DNA of 44,633 nt from Terriglobia bacterium (GTDB lineage Bacteria; Acidobacteriota; Terriglobia; Bryobacterales; Bryobacteraceae): assembly GCA_020073345.1 (NCBI GenBank), contig JAIQFI010000048.1, positions 1 through 44,633 on the forward strand. The letters are read 5' to 3'. This document shows, piece by piece, positions 35,085-44,295 of this stretch; within the stretch, counting starts at the first letter, position 1, and each line of letters starts with the position of its first letter. Both the position numbers and the translations under genes were made by a program. The notes beneath the pieces are model-generated. The model did no database searches. It had not been told where the DNA came from and was given only the letters and a program-made list of their open reading frames with translations.

Positions 35085-38000
35085 ATGACATCTAGTACAC
35101 TGCCACGCTGCCAGCGCAGTTTGATACTGGTTTCGTTATTAACGCTATCCGCGCCGATTTTCGCACAATCCGCCGGCACGGGAGCGTTGACCGGGACACT
35201 GACGGACCCCTCCGGCGCTTCTGTCCCGAATGCGGCCGTCACGCTGACCAACCTGGATACCAACCAGACGAGAACCGCGACCACGAGTGCGGATGGCAAC
35301 TACAAGTTCTCATTGCTGCCTCCCGGCCGATACCGGGTAAGATTCGGCGCCACGGGCTTCAAGACGGCAGAAGTAACCTCGGTCACCATCAATGTTACGG
35401 AGACTCCAGTCTTGGACCAGAGGCTGGAAATCGGCTCGCAGACTGAGCAAGTGACGGTCGAAGCTCAAACCGAGGTATTGCAGACCTCGAGTTCCACGCT
35501 GGGGACGGTGGTAGGCACGCGCATCGTGACCGCCCTTCCGCTGTCCACGCGGAACTACACGCAAATCCTGGGTCTTTCGGCCGGCACATCTGGAGGTGTG
35601 GGCAACGCCACGGCCTTTGGCAAAGGCACGCTGGACTTGAGCGTAAACGGCATCGATCCGGGGAAGAACAATTTCCAGATGGACGGCGTCGCCGTGGGCG
35701 CTATGAACAACAGGGCAACGGCCCAAGACCTGTACGGCATTCTCACCGGGCTCGCAATTCCCAATCCGGACGCGATCCAGGAGTTCAAAGTCCAGACGTC
35801 CACCTACGACGCAAGCTACGGTCGCAGTCCGGGAGCCAACGTGAATGTGGTGACCAAATCCGGCACCAATGCGTTCCACGGATCGGCTTTCGAATTCTTC
35901 CGCAATGCGCAGTTGAACGCGAATGATTTCTTCTACAATCGCGACAACCCGGAGAGCAAAACGACGAAGCAAGTCCTGAATCAGAATCAGTTCGGAGGTG
36001 CGATTGGCGGTCCGGTCTTAAAGGACAATGTGTTCTTCTTTGGCAGCTATCAAGGGACGCGGCAACGTAACGGAGTCGCCGCGGAAGGGCTAACCAGCGC
36101 TTACCTCCCTCCCATTCCGGCCGGGGACCGCAGCGCCCCGGGGTTTGCTGCTTCGCTTGCGGCGGCGAACTGCCAGTACACGACACTGCTGCCGGCATTT
36201 CTGAGCCCGCAGCTTGCCTGCGACGGCTCCAACGTTAGCCCGGTTGCGTTGAAGATGCTCCAGGCCAAGAACCCGGATGGAACCTACTACTTCCCAGGTT
36301 CGGGGACGAACAGCTACGGTCAGCGCGCGTGGAGCATTCCCGCGTCTCACCGCGAGGACCAGGTTGTGCTCAACGGGGATTACCAGGTGAACCCCAAGAA
36401 CACGCTTTCGGGCCGTTACTTTTACAGCCGCAACCCGCAATACTCGCCATTGGCCGGCCAGTTGCCCGGCACGCCCAAGTCTCTTTACTATTCGAATACT
36501 TACTCGGTGCTGAAGCTTACTTCGATTATCACGAATAACCTTGTGAACGAAGCCCGGGCCTCGTATTCCTATACCGAAGCCATCAATCTCGACAAGATGC
36601 CGCAGGGCGCCGAGACTTCGGCGGCCATTGGCCAGACGCCTATCAGCGCCACTTCAGCCCATCCGCCGCAAATAATCTTCATCATAGGCGGCTACACGGC
36701 GTTCGGGAACCTGGATCCTCTGAACAGCCCGACCCATCTGTACCAATACGCCGACCAGATTTCCTGGTCGCACGGCAACCATACGATCCGGACCGGTTTC
36801 GAATTCGAGAAATGGGGCTACAACTTGGTGTGGCCCGGGATCCAGAACGGTATCCTGCTTATCGGATCGTTCAATGACCTGTTGGTGGGGCAGCAGGGCA
36901 ACATCCTGGGCTCGATTCTGAGCACGCGCTCCGGTCCCGGTGGTCCCATTCACGGATACCGCATGACCGACATGAGTACCTTTGTACAGGACGACTGGAA
37001 GGTGAATTCCCATTTGACCCTGAACCTGGGCACTCGTTGGGAGTACGACGGGACGTTAAGCGACAAATACGCGAATCTGACCAATGTATGGCTGAGCCGT
37101 TTGCGGTCCGTTACTACACTGCCGACTGGGCCTACAACCGGTGGGGCGGGTTTTGTGGGTTACGTGGTGCCGAAGAATTTCACCGAGCACTACGGGACGC
37201 CACCCGACGGGGTTTTGGTAAACAGCAACAACACCGGTCTAAACGGGCACCCGCCGCTGAGCAACTTCGCGCCGCGTATCGGCGTGGCCTGGCAGCCGGG
37301 CAACCTCGGAAAACTGGTGATTCGCGCCGGAGCGGGCCTGTTCTACGACCGGGTAAGCACGATCGCGATGTCTAGCGCCTACGGGAACAACCCTCCCTAT
37401 GCAGCCAACGTGACCTACGGTTTCCCCAATTCGCAGACACTGGCGGATCCCTTCCCGCACACCTCTTTGGCCTTGCAGCCACGGTGGGCCAACCTGGCGA
37501 CGGGGCAGACCTCGGCGCTCAATGTTCCGTTCGTCAATGAGGTGCAGCACACGCCGCTGGTGCGACAGTACAACCTCAACGTCCAATACCAGTTCATACC
37601 CAGCTGGACTCTGGAAACCGGCTATGTAGGCTCTAGCGGAATCAACCTGGAGGACTTCTCGCACAATTACAACACGGCCCAGCTCGCAAGCCCAGCGAAT
37701 CCCATCCACGGCGTCACCACCAACAGTCTCGCGAACATCAATCTCCGCGTTCCCTACCTGGGCTTCTCGCCGACCGGTCTCCTCGGGACGGGGTATGACC
37801 TGATTTCCAACTACAACAGCTTGCAAGTGACGTTGCGCAAGCAGTTCACGCACGGCCTTACCATGCAGGCTGCTTACACCTGGAGCAAGTCCCTCACGAA
37901 TTCCTCTGAAAACTCAGCGAACTACAATAACGCCAGCGACCTGGCCCAGCAATATGGCCCCTCCTACTTCAACCGGCCGCACCGGTTCATCGTGAACTAC

Positions 38001-38594
38001 AACTACGAGCTGCCCTTCGGCGACCGGCGGGGCGCGCTGGGAAGGTTGACCAGCGGATGGAGTGTCTCGGGAGTCACAACGATTCAGGACGGCCAGGCGC
38101 TTACCATCATCGATTCCAACGCGGGCACGATCTACGGCACGTCGACAGGATATACCGACTCAGGAATCGCCCGCGCCCAAATGTGCCCGGGGAAGACCTA
38201 CGCGGATATTGCAACGCCCGGGGACATCAAACAGCGGCTGGGCGGTAGCAGTGGGGGGCCCGGCTACCTCAACCCCGCCGCATTCTGTCCCGCGCCCGTC
38301 ATCGGGGACGGTACGGGATTCGGGAATTCCGGGATGGGGATCATCCAGGGCCCGGGCCAGTTTAACTGGGACTTCTCCGTTCTCAAGAATACGAAGCTGG
38401 GGGAGAGCCGTTCGCTGCAATTCCGGGCAGAGTTCTTCAACATCTTTAATCACCCGCAATTTGACAACCCGAACCCGAACAGCATTCCCTATCAGCCGGC
38501 CCTGCCCAACGTATCCGCACCGAATTTCGGGCAAATTGTGAATACAAGCGTCAACCCGCGCGTCATCCAATTCGCGCTCAAGTTCCTGTTCTGA
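35085..38594 (+). CDS. Oar-like TonB-dependent receptor with carboxypeptidase-regulatory domain
   Basis: A large outer-membrane protein of 1169 aa, very common in Solibacter-like bacteria, presumed to import carbohydrate or other polymers. It has a signal peptide (cleavage after FAQ, about residue 28), then a CarboxypepD_reg-like domain (about 30-115: GALTGTLTDPSGASVPNAAV, YKFSLLPPGRYRVRF), a plug-like part (VGTRIVTALPLSTRNYTQIL; NVNVVTKSGTNAFHGSAFEF) and a long beta-barrel ending in an aromatic LKFLF. ATG 35085 has GGCGGA upstream. It appears intact and stands alone. Confidence 0.9.
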   Translation: MTSSTLPRCQRSLILVSLLTLSAPIFAQSAGTGALTGTLTDPSGASVPNAAVTLTNLDTNQTRTATTSADGNYKFSLLPPGRYRVRFGATGFKTAEVTSVTINVTETPVLDQRLEIGSQTEQVTVEAQTEVLQTSSSTLGTVVGTRIVTALPLSTRNYTQILGLSAGTSGGVGNATAFGKGTLDLSVNGIDPGKNNFQMDGVAVGAMNNRATAQDLYGILTGLAIPNPDAIQEFKVQTSTYDASYGRSPGANVNVVTKSGTNAFHGSAFEFFRNAQLNANDFFYNRDNPESKTTKQVLNQNQFGGAIGGPVLKDNVFFFGSYQGTRQRNGVAAEGLTSAYLPPIPAGDRSAPGFAASLAAANCQYTTLLPAFLSPQLACDGSNVSPVALKMLQAKNPDGTYYFPGSGTNSYGQRAWSIPASHREDQVVLNGDYQVNPKNTLSGRYFYSRNPQYSPLAGQLPGTPKSLYYSNTYSVLKLTSIITNNLVNEARASYSYTEAINLDKMPQGAETSAAIGQTPISATSAHPPQIIFIIGGYTAFGNLDPLNSPTHLYQYADQISWSHGNHTIRTGFEFEKWGYNLVWPGIQNGILLIGSFNDLLVGQQGNILGSILSTRSGPGGPIHGYRMTDMSTFVQDDWKVNSHLTLNLGTRWEYDGTLSDKYANLTNVWLSRLRSVTTLPTGPTTGGAGFVGYVVPKNFTEHYGTPPDGVLVNSNNTGLNGHPPLSNFAPRIGVAWQPGNLGKLVIRAGAGLFYDRVSTIAMSSAYGNNPPYAANVTYGFPNSQTLADPFPHTSLALQPRWANLATGQTSALNVPFVNEVQHTPLVRQYNLNVQYQFIPSWTLETGYVGSSGINLEDFSHNYNTAQLASPANPIHGVTTNSLANINLRVPYLGFSPTGLLGTGYDLISNYNSLQVTLRKQFTHGLTMQAAYTWSKSLTNSSENSANYNNASDLAQQYGPSYFNRPHRFIVNYNYELPFGDRRGALGRLTSGWSVSGVTTIQDGQALTIIDSNAGTIYGTSTGYTDSGIARAQMCPGKTYADIATPGDIKQRLGGSSGGPGYLNPAAFCPAPVIGDGTGFGNSGMGIIQGPGQFNWDFSVLKNTKLGESRSLQFRAEFFNIFNHPQFDNPNPNSIPYQPALPNVSAPNFGQIVNTSVNPRVIQFALKFLF

Positions 38595-39081
38595 GCGTGA
38601 CGTTATGGCGACTCGCACCTGATGGTTCGCAAATCGTACAGACCGGGGAGCCAAAACGAACCTCTACGGTCCTTGACAGCGGGACCCCGGAGTCCCACGT
38701 CGGGTTCAGCGAAAAGACCGCTAGTTCACGCGGACTATCGCGTGCACGCCGCGAATCGCCCTGACCGGCTTGGCCGCATTCAATAGTTTGCTGGACGTCG
38801 GAGTTCACCACTGAGGATCAAACGTGCGGTCCGGAGGCGTGGGACGAGGATTTCGTAAGGACCGAGTTTGTCGCCTAAAGAAAGCGGCATGCTCTTGAAT
38901 CCGTTAAGTTTAGCTGATCAGGAAGCAGTTAGCGCCTGGATCACGGCGTATCCGGTAGTTATCCGGGCCGGCGACCTACGAAAAAGTAGTGACGAGTGGT
39001 CGACAGACCGGTAGTTGAACGGATTGTCTACCCTTCGCCGTTGATCGTCCTCTCTCGGCGTTTCTGAGATGTCTGCGTGAC
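38595..39081. other. Intergenic region with direct repeat
   Basis: No gene is supported. It contains the left copy (38934-38963) of a direct repeat that flanks the RsgA-like gene. Confidence 0.5.
38934..38963 (+). repeat. 30-bp direct repeat flanking the RsgA-like gene, left copy
   Basis: The 30 bases starting GCCTGGATCACGGCGTATCC match 40174-40203 at 26 of 30 positions in the same orientation. The copies lie on either side of the RsgA-like gene. Confidence 0.6.
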
Positions 39082-39939
39082 TCACCGGTTGTACTTGGGA
39101 TGATGCCGCATGGCCTTATGGATCGCTTTCCACTTGCGCTTCGTTTCAGCAGTCGCACGCTGATCCACGGAGCGCTCATGGTAGCGGGCTTCGGCCAGCA
39201 ACTTCTGGTAGCTGGCCCAGCGCGCCGGTTCGAGTTCTCCGGTTTTGAGCGCCGCGGACACTGCACAGCCCGGCTCGCCCTCGTGCGCGCAATCGTGAAA
39301 CCGGCACTGGCGCGCGAGTGCGGCGATGTCGGCAAACACATCGTCGACCGAGTCCTGTCCCGCCCAAAGGGCCAGTTCTCGCAGGCCAGGTGTGTCGATC
39401 AGCGCGCCACCGTCCGGCAGTTCGATGAGCATGCGGCGTGTCGTCGTGTGGCGGCCGCGCGAGTCGGACTCCCGCACGGGCTGGGTAGCTTGGCGAGACT
39501 CGCCAAGCAAGGCGTTGGCAAGGCGCGCCGACCATTCCGCGCACACGTCCATCTTGTTCAACGCCACCATCGCCTCCGCGCCACTTGCGGCGGCCAGTAC
39601 GAGGTAGCGTTCGAGACGCCGAAGGTTGTAGTCACCGTCGAGTCCCATCACGATGGCAATCAGGTCGACATTCGCCGCCAAAACCTGCTCCCCACCGCCG
39701 CCCGGGCGTTGACGCGAAATGCAAGTGGTGCGCGGCTCCACGTTCTCGATAAGCGCCAGAGTGGCATCGGCGCGACGGGCGAGTACCCAGTCCCCCACCG
39801 CCGGCAGTTCCGCGCTCCAACGCAGGACGCCCGCAGGCACCGCGTCGCATTCAGCGCCGTCTTCAAATCGCAGGCAATAGTGTTCCTGGGCTGCTTCGCA
39901 CACGCGTGCGCGTACTAAGTAATCGGAAGAGTAGTTCAT
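39082..39939 (-). CDS. RsgA-like ribosome-assembly GTPase lacking the P-loop
   Basis: RsgA is a circularly permuted GTPase (motif order G4-G5-G1-G2-G3) that checks 30S maturation. Visible here: an OB-fold start (LVRARV...RWSAELPAVGDWVLARR), G4 NKMD, switch SRGRHTTTRR, G3 DTPGLREL and the zinc-binding C-terminus CRFHDCAHEGEPGC. However, NKMDVCAEWSARLA runs straight into NALLGESRQAT: about 50 residues, including G5 and the Walker A GxxGxGKS loop, are missing in frame (junction near 39517-39525). At 285 aa it is shorter than the usual 300-350. Without G1 it should not bind GTP. ATG 39939 is chosen over the open frame to 40059, which lacks a usual start. I give no gene symbol because activity is doubtful. 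Confidence 0.85.
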   Translation of the reverse strand: MNYSSDYLVRARVCEAAQEHYCLRFEDGAECDAVPAGVLRWSAELPAVGDWVLARRADATLALIENVEPRTTCISRQRPGGGGEQVLAANVDLIAIVMGLDGDYNLRRLERYLVLAAASGAEAMVALNKMDVCAEWSARLANALLGESRQATQPVRESDSRGRHTTTRRMLIELPDGGALIDTPGLRELALWAGQDSVDDVFADIAALARQCRFHDCAHEGEPGCAVSAALKTGELEPARWASYQKLLAEARYHERSVDQRATAETKRKWKAIHKAMRHHPKYNR

Positions 39940-40283
39940 TGCTTGTTCGCTCCACAAAGACACGTAAGGTAGGGGTGTCGAAGACGTCTTCGGGGCCGGC
40001 GCGTCTTGAGCGCCGGTTAGCGAACAATGGTCTGGGTCAAATTGCAGGATAGCATCCAAGAGACGAGACCCACGGCCAGCGGTGCCCTTGTTCGTTATGC
40101 GTAGCGAGGAATCTTGAGAAGAACCGGAAGGTTCACCAGTAGTCGCGCAGTGTAGAGCGATCTGTCTGGTTCTGCCTGGATGACGGCGTATCCGGACGCT
40201 ATCGGGTTTTCAATCACCGTCCGACAGTCCGATTTGTAGAAGTTGGTGAGCCGCACTTCACGTGACTCCCTGGAGGGCTCGCT
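39940..40283. other. Intergenic region with direct repeat
   Basis: No gene is supported. It holds the right copy (40174-40203) of the direct repeat. Confidence 0.45.
40174..40203 (+). repeat. 30-bp direct repeat flanking the RsgA-like gene, right copy
   Basis: Partner of 38934-38963, 26 of 30 bases identical, same orientation, about 1.2 kb apart. Confidence 0.6.
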
Positions 40284-40613
40284 TCACAGCCCTGGGGGTT
40301 CGTCTCCCTCGAAGTGCGGGTCATAACCGCTAAAGAGGATGCACTCCAGACGCTCTGCTTCCCGAAGAACCGGGCCTGGAACGCGCTTGCGCTCTACTTC
40401 AAGGAAATCGACAAGCCCGTTAACCGCGCCAGCGAGACTCCTGTGAATTAAGGCATCAGACCTTGTCAGCTCGGCATAGCGCTTCGTCACCGCCCAAAAC
40501 GCTTTGAATTGCTGGATCGGATACTTCCGCTTGTCTGAGGATAGGGCGTCCTGAAAATCTACCCAGCGTTCCATGGCCTCAGCGGCTAAACGATCTTTTT
40601 CTGGCCGCGCCAT
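40284..40613 (-). CDS. Small helical hypothetical protein
   Basis: A 109-residue protein, mostly amphipathic helices (MARPEKDRLAAEAMERWVDF..., RSLAGAVNGLVDFLEVERKR). AAGGA lies four to five bases before ATG 40613. No signal peptide, no recognised domain and no operon partner. Confidence 0.6.
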   Translation of the reverse strand: MARPEKDRLAAEAMERWVDFQDALSSDKRKYPIQQFKAFWAVTKRYAELTRSDALIHRSLAGAVNGLVDFLEVERKRVPGPVLREAERLECILFSGYDPHFEGDEPPGL

Positions 40614-41027
40614 ATTCCTTGTTCTCGTCCCGGCGACTTCACTTGAACACCATAGTGTACTCTCCGAGCCGCCCTCGGGGAAGGATTAGGAACGATAAAC
40701 GCGCTTATCGGGGTTAGTTCCATAACGCCATTTCGGGCTAGTTGCCGGTTTGGCGACGATCGCACACGAAAGTTTGTTTTGAAAAAAGTCAACTTCCGAG
40801 TAGCCGACGATACAGGAGCTGAGCGGCCTCAACTGGGTTGTGCGGTGACCGGGAGGCCATAATTCGCTTCCCCACACGATCCACAGCCACTATTGGGCCG
40901 CTGCCTGGAGCTTCTTGAGAATTGACCGACCCGAAGACGGGGTGCCAATTCCAGGCTTACAGGGCCCTCACCGGGGCGCAAAAAGTATAATAAGTAAATA
41001 GCGATTACTCCCGGAGGAGGCTACAAC
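40614..41027. other. Intergenic region with promoter elements
   Basis: No gene is supported. A TATAAT -10 box lies at 40986-40991, but no good -35 box is visible at the right distance. GGAGGAGG about ten bases before ATG 41028 is a strong ribosome binding site. Confidence 0.5.
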
Positions 41028-42383
41028 ATGCCCGCACGAACCGGTGCCTTGACCCCCAAAAAAGTTGAGATTACATCTCGGTGGCTGCCACTGTTGGCTT
41101 TTGTCGCAGTGCTCCCCTGCGTTGGAGCCGCGGCGGAGCTAACGACCACGCCGCCCACGTACGCAAAGGACGTGGCTCCGATTTTCCAGGAGAAATGCCA
41201 GAACTGCCACCGGCAGGGCGCCATGGCGCCCATGTCGCTGGTCACCTACGAGGAGGTGCGCCCGTGGGCCAAGTCTATCCGGCAGCGCGTGGCCACGCGC
41301 CAGATGCCGCCCTGGCACCTGGATCCGACGGTTGGCGTCCAGAAGTTCGCCAATGATATTTCCCTTTCTTCCTCCCAGATCTCGACGATTACACGCTGGG
41401 TCGACGCCGGCGCCCCGCTGGGCGATCCAAAGGATATGCCGCCGGCAAAGCAGTGGCCGGACGAGGAAGGCTGGCAACTCGCAAAGCAGTTCGGGCAGCC
41501 CGATCTGGTCCTGAAGTCCGAAACCTTCACCGTGGCCGCCAAAGGGCAGGACCAGTGGTTGAAACCGCTTACCGCGACGAATCTGACCGAGCCGCGCTGG
41601 GTCCGTGCCGTCGAGATTCGCCCGATGACCGCTGCCGGCCGCCGGGTCACGCACCACGCGATCGCCCACCTCCAACAGGAAGAGGCCGATAATCCTAGCG
41701 CCGCAACCGGGGGCATTCTCATGGAATGGGCCGTCAACAAGAACTACGACATCTACCGCGCCAACAGCGGCAAGCTGATGCTGCCCGGTTCCCGCATCTG
41801 GTGGGAACTGCACCTCCATTCGGTGGGTGAGCAGATCACTGACCACGTCGAGTTGGCCGTCTATTTCTATCCCAAAGGCCAGGAGCCCGAGCACCGCACG
41901 ACTCTCACGGCATTCGAGGGCGTCGAGGGTTCCTTCGGCCAGAGCTCTTTGGATATTCCACCAAACTCGCTCGCCCAGACTGAAGGCTTCACCGTGCTGC
42001 GGCAGGCGGCCCGCATCGAGAATTTCCAGCCTCACATGCACCTGCGTGGCAAGTCCATGAGCATGGAAGCGATCCTCCCCGATGGCTCCCGCAGGATGAT
42101 CGGCTCGGTGGATCACTTCAACTTCAACTGGATGACCAACTACATCTTCGCCGACGACTCCGCTCCCGTGTTGCCAAAAGGTACGGTCATCCACATCACC
42201 GCGTGGTTTGACAACACCGTCAACAACAAGAGCAACCCGGATCCCAATCAGTGGGTCGGCTGGGGCGATCGCACCGTCGAAGAGATGGCGCACATGTGGG
42301 TCAACCTCACCTACATGAGCGACGAAGAGTACTCAGCGTGGGCCGCTAAGAATAAGCCGGCAACCAACCGCGTGGCTCGCTAA
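41028..42383 (+). CDS. Secreted cytochrome c / copper type II monooxygenase-like fusion
   Basis: A 451-residue exported protein with an N-terminal export signal (hydrophobic stretch about 20-36). The N-terminal domain is a c-type cytochrome with heme site CQNCH at residues 57-61 and a Met-rich GAMAPMS loop. The rest resembles the peptidylglycine alpha-hydroxylating (PHM/DBH-type) copper domains: HH at 209-210, HLH at 262-264 and HMH at 336-338 are well placed to bind copper. Such fusions are typical of Acidobacteria and presumed to oxidise a substrate with electrons via the heme. GGAGGAGG precedes ATG 41028. It probably shares an operon with the secreted protein 60 bases downstream. Substrate unknown. 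Confidence 0.85.
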   Translation: MPARTGALTPKKVEITSRWLPLLAFVAVLPCVGAAAELTTTPPTYAKDVAPIFQEKCQNCHRQGAMAPMSLVTYEEVRPWAKSIRQRVATRQMPPWHLDPTVGVQKFANDISLSSSQISTITRWVDAGAPLGDPKDMPPAKQWPDEEGWQLAKQFGQPDLVLKSETFTVAAKGQDQWLKPLTATNLTEPRWVRAVEIRPMTAAGRRVTHHAIAHLQQEEADNPSAATGGILMEWAVNKNYDIYRANSGKLMLPGSRIWWELHLHSVGEQITDHVELAVYFYPKGQEPEHRTTLTAFEGVEGSFGQSSLDIPPNSLAQTEGFTVLRQAARIENFQPHMHLRGKSMSMEAILPDGSRRMIGSVDHFNFNWMTNYIFADDSAPVLPKGTVIHITAWFDNTVNNKSNPDPNQWVGWGDRTVEEMAHMWVNLTYMSDEEYSAWAAKNKPATNRVAR

Positions 42384-42401
42384 CTTCCTCACCTGCATGG
42401 G

Positions 42402-42432
42402 GGCTGGCGGAACATCTGAAATTCCGTCAGCC
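42402..42432 (+). promoter_or_regulatory. Stem-loop between the cytochrome fusion and its partner
   Basis: GGCTGGCGGAA (42402-42412) pairs with TTCCGTCAGCC (42422-42432) with one G-T pair and a nine-base loop. It ends 11 bases before ATG 42444, which lacks a clear ribosome binding site. It could be a weak terminator or control translation of the second gene. Confidence 0.45.
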
Positions 42433-42443
42433 GATTGATTCCA

Positions 42444-43298
42444 ATGAAGACAAATACCGTTATACGTTTCGTCCTGGCCGCACTGGCGGGTGTAGGGGCT
42501 GTAGCATATGCCCAGAAGGTTGTTCCGGTCGGTCCGAAACACGATTCCGGACAGAGCGTAACCCCTTCCTACGAAGGTTGGTTCCAGAATCCCGACGGAA
42601 CGTATAGCCTGATGTTCGGCTATTTTAACCGGAACTACACGGAACAGGTTGACGTCCCTATCGGACCCGAAAATAAGTTTGAGCCCGGCCCGGCTGATCG
42701 CGGCCAGCCCACCCACTTTCAGCCCCGCCGCGCGTGGGGTGTTTTCACGGTCACGGTACCCAAGGACTTCGGCTCCAACAAGCTCACCTGGACCCTCACC
42801 GCCAATGGCGAAACCACTTCCATCCCGGCAAGCCTTGATCCCCTGTGGGTGATCGAGCCGTTGAAGGACACGAGCAACAACACGCCCCCCTATCTCGCGT
42901 TTTCCGATACCGGAACGTTCGTCCAGGGACCGCAGGGCCAGAGCTCATCCCTTTCCGCCACTGTCGGGAAGCCCCTGGAACTCCCGCTGTGGGTGGCTGA
43001 TGATGCCAGCGTCGCGCCCGGTGCAACTAAGCCTCGGACGCCACCCGTAACGCTTTTGTGGAATAAGTTTCGCGGACCCGGCCAGGTGACCTTCTCGAGC
43101 CAACGCCCCGGGATTCAGGAAGCGCAATTCTCCGCGCCCCCGAATACGGTTTTCCACGGCAAGTCCGTCACGACCGCAACCTTCAGCGAACCTGGTGATT
43201 ACGTCCTCCACGTCATAGCTAACGATTGGTCGGGCGAAGGAGGTCGCGGCTTCGTGTGCTGCTGGACCAATGCTCAAGTCAAAGTCCAGGTGAAGTAA
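42444..43298 (+). CDS. Secreted hypothetical protein next to the cytochrome/monooxygenase fusion
   Basis: A 284-residue exported protein with a signal peptide (MKTNTVIRFVLAALAGVGAV, cleavage after AYA). It is beta-rich (YEGWFQNPDGTYSLMFGYFN; FTVTVPKDFGSNKLTWTLTA) and ends in an Ig/PKD-like fold (SVTTATFSEPGDYVLHVIAN) with a CC pair near the end. No catalytic motif is seen. It follows the fusion gene by 60 bases on the same strand and is probably co-transcribed. TTG 42435 in frame is an unlikely alternative start. Confidence 0.7.
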   Translation: MKTNTVIRFVLAALAGVGAVAYAQKVVPVGPKHDSGQSVTPSYEGWFQNPDGTYSLMFGYFNRNYTEQVDVPIGPENKFEPGPADRGQPTHFQPRRAWGVFTVTVPKDFGSNKLTWTLTANGETTSIPASLDPLWVIEPLKDTSNNTPPYLAFSDTGTFVQGPQGQSSSLSATVGKPLELPLWVADDASVAPGATKPRTPPVTLLWNKFRGPGQVTFSSQRPGIQEAQFSAPPNTVFHGKSVTTATFSEPGDYVLHVIANDWSGEGGRGFVCCWTNAQVKVQVK

Positions 43299-43464
43299 GA
43301 AGACCACATCGCAATTGAGCCTGCCCCCTCGCGCTGGAAAACGGGCCATGCGCTCGGGATCGCGGAGGAACGTCGGCCACCATTCCACTCACTGCGGGCG
43401 ATCCGGTGCCGCTGCACCCTTTCCCGGAACCTTGGCACGCTCTTCTTTTGCCAAGGCTCGTGTG

Positions 43465-44295
43465 TTACTTCGGTGTATGCGCCACGTCCTTTTCGTCTTC
43501 GAGGCAGATGTGCTCGAACACATCGGTATCCGGCAGCAACTTTTCCACGAAATTGATCGTGAAGGATTTGGTGAACGTCTTCGGGTCGGTGATCGTCACC
43601 GCCACGTCGATGTGGCCGAAGTCGCGGCGCGTGAAACGCTCCTGGACCCGCAGGTCCTCACTGTGGCCGTGGCCCCCGGCGTCGAGCCATCCCAGGTCGT
43701 TGAAGCCCAGGGTGTCGACGACGAAGGTGTCGCCGTCCCAGCTGCCCACCGAGTAGCCGTACCACGTGGGCCGCACATCGTCCGGATTTGGCAGCTTGCG
43801 GCCATCTGTGTAAATCTGCCGGTAGATAGTTTCCACCTCATAGAGGAACATGGTTTCTACGGGCATCTGGACGATCTTGAAAGGTTCTGGCAGCAAGATG
43901 CCGTGGGGCACGCCGTCCGGCAGACAATAGGACTGCGGATTCTTCGTTCCGGTTCCCTGCCGGTTCTTTCTGAACATTTCGGCGCCCGCAGGAGTCATCG
44001 GCTGCTCGTCAGGTTTGAAGCCCGCCAGTATGTTTCCGAAAAACGGCGAGTTCGTCGACTCACCGAGTCCGTAGAGGCCCGGTCCACGAGGTCCAGCCTC
44101 GATCTGCCAGACGCCGGAAAGGTCCGGCTTGCCGCCGACGCGGGGCACAGGTCCGGTCATGTTCACTCTGCCGTCGGCTGTCCGAGGCGCCTTGGGGTCC
44201 GGGTTATTCAACCACTGAGCCTGAACCCACAATGAGGCGCCCGCCAGGAAAGTCGCGATTCGTACGTAATGACGCATAGCCATCATCATAAACAT
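43465..44295 (-). CDS. Secreted hypothetical protein of the acidobacterial 'PDLSGVW' type
   Basis: An exported protein of about 270 aa. An ATG close to 44277 or 44295 opens a signal peptide (MRHYVRIATFLAGASLWVQA-Q). The mature part starts WLNNPDP... and contains GGKPDLSGVWQIEAG, SYCLPDGVPHGILLPEPFKI, and GYSVGSWDGDTFVVDTLGFN, motifs shared by many uncharacterised acidobacterial secreted proteins. No signature of a known enzyme. It is convergent with the previous gene. Confidence 0.75.
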   Translation of the reverse strand: MFMMMAMRHYVRIATFLAGASLWVQAQWLNNPDPKAPRTADGRVNMTGPVPRVGGKPDLSGVWQIEAGPRGPGLYGLGESTNSPFFGNILAGFKPDEQPMTPAGAEMFRKNRQGTGTKNPQSYCLPDGVPHGILLPEPFKIVQMPVETMFLYEVETIYRQIYTDGRKLPNPDDVRPTWYGYSVGSWDGDTFVVDTLGFNDLGWLDAGGHGHSEDLRVQERFTRRDFGHIDVAVTITDPKTFTKSFTINFVEKLLPDTDVFEHICLEDEKDVAHTPK

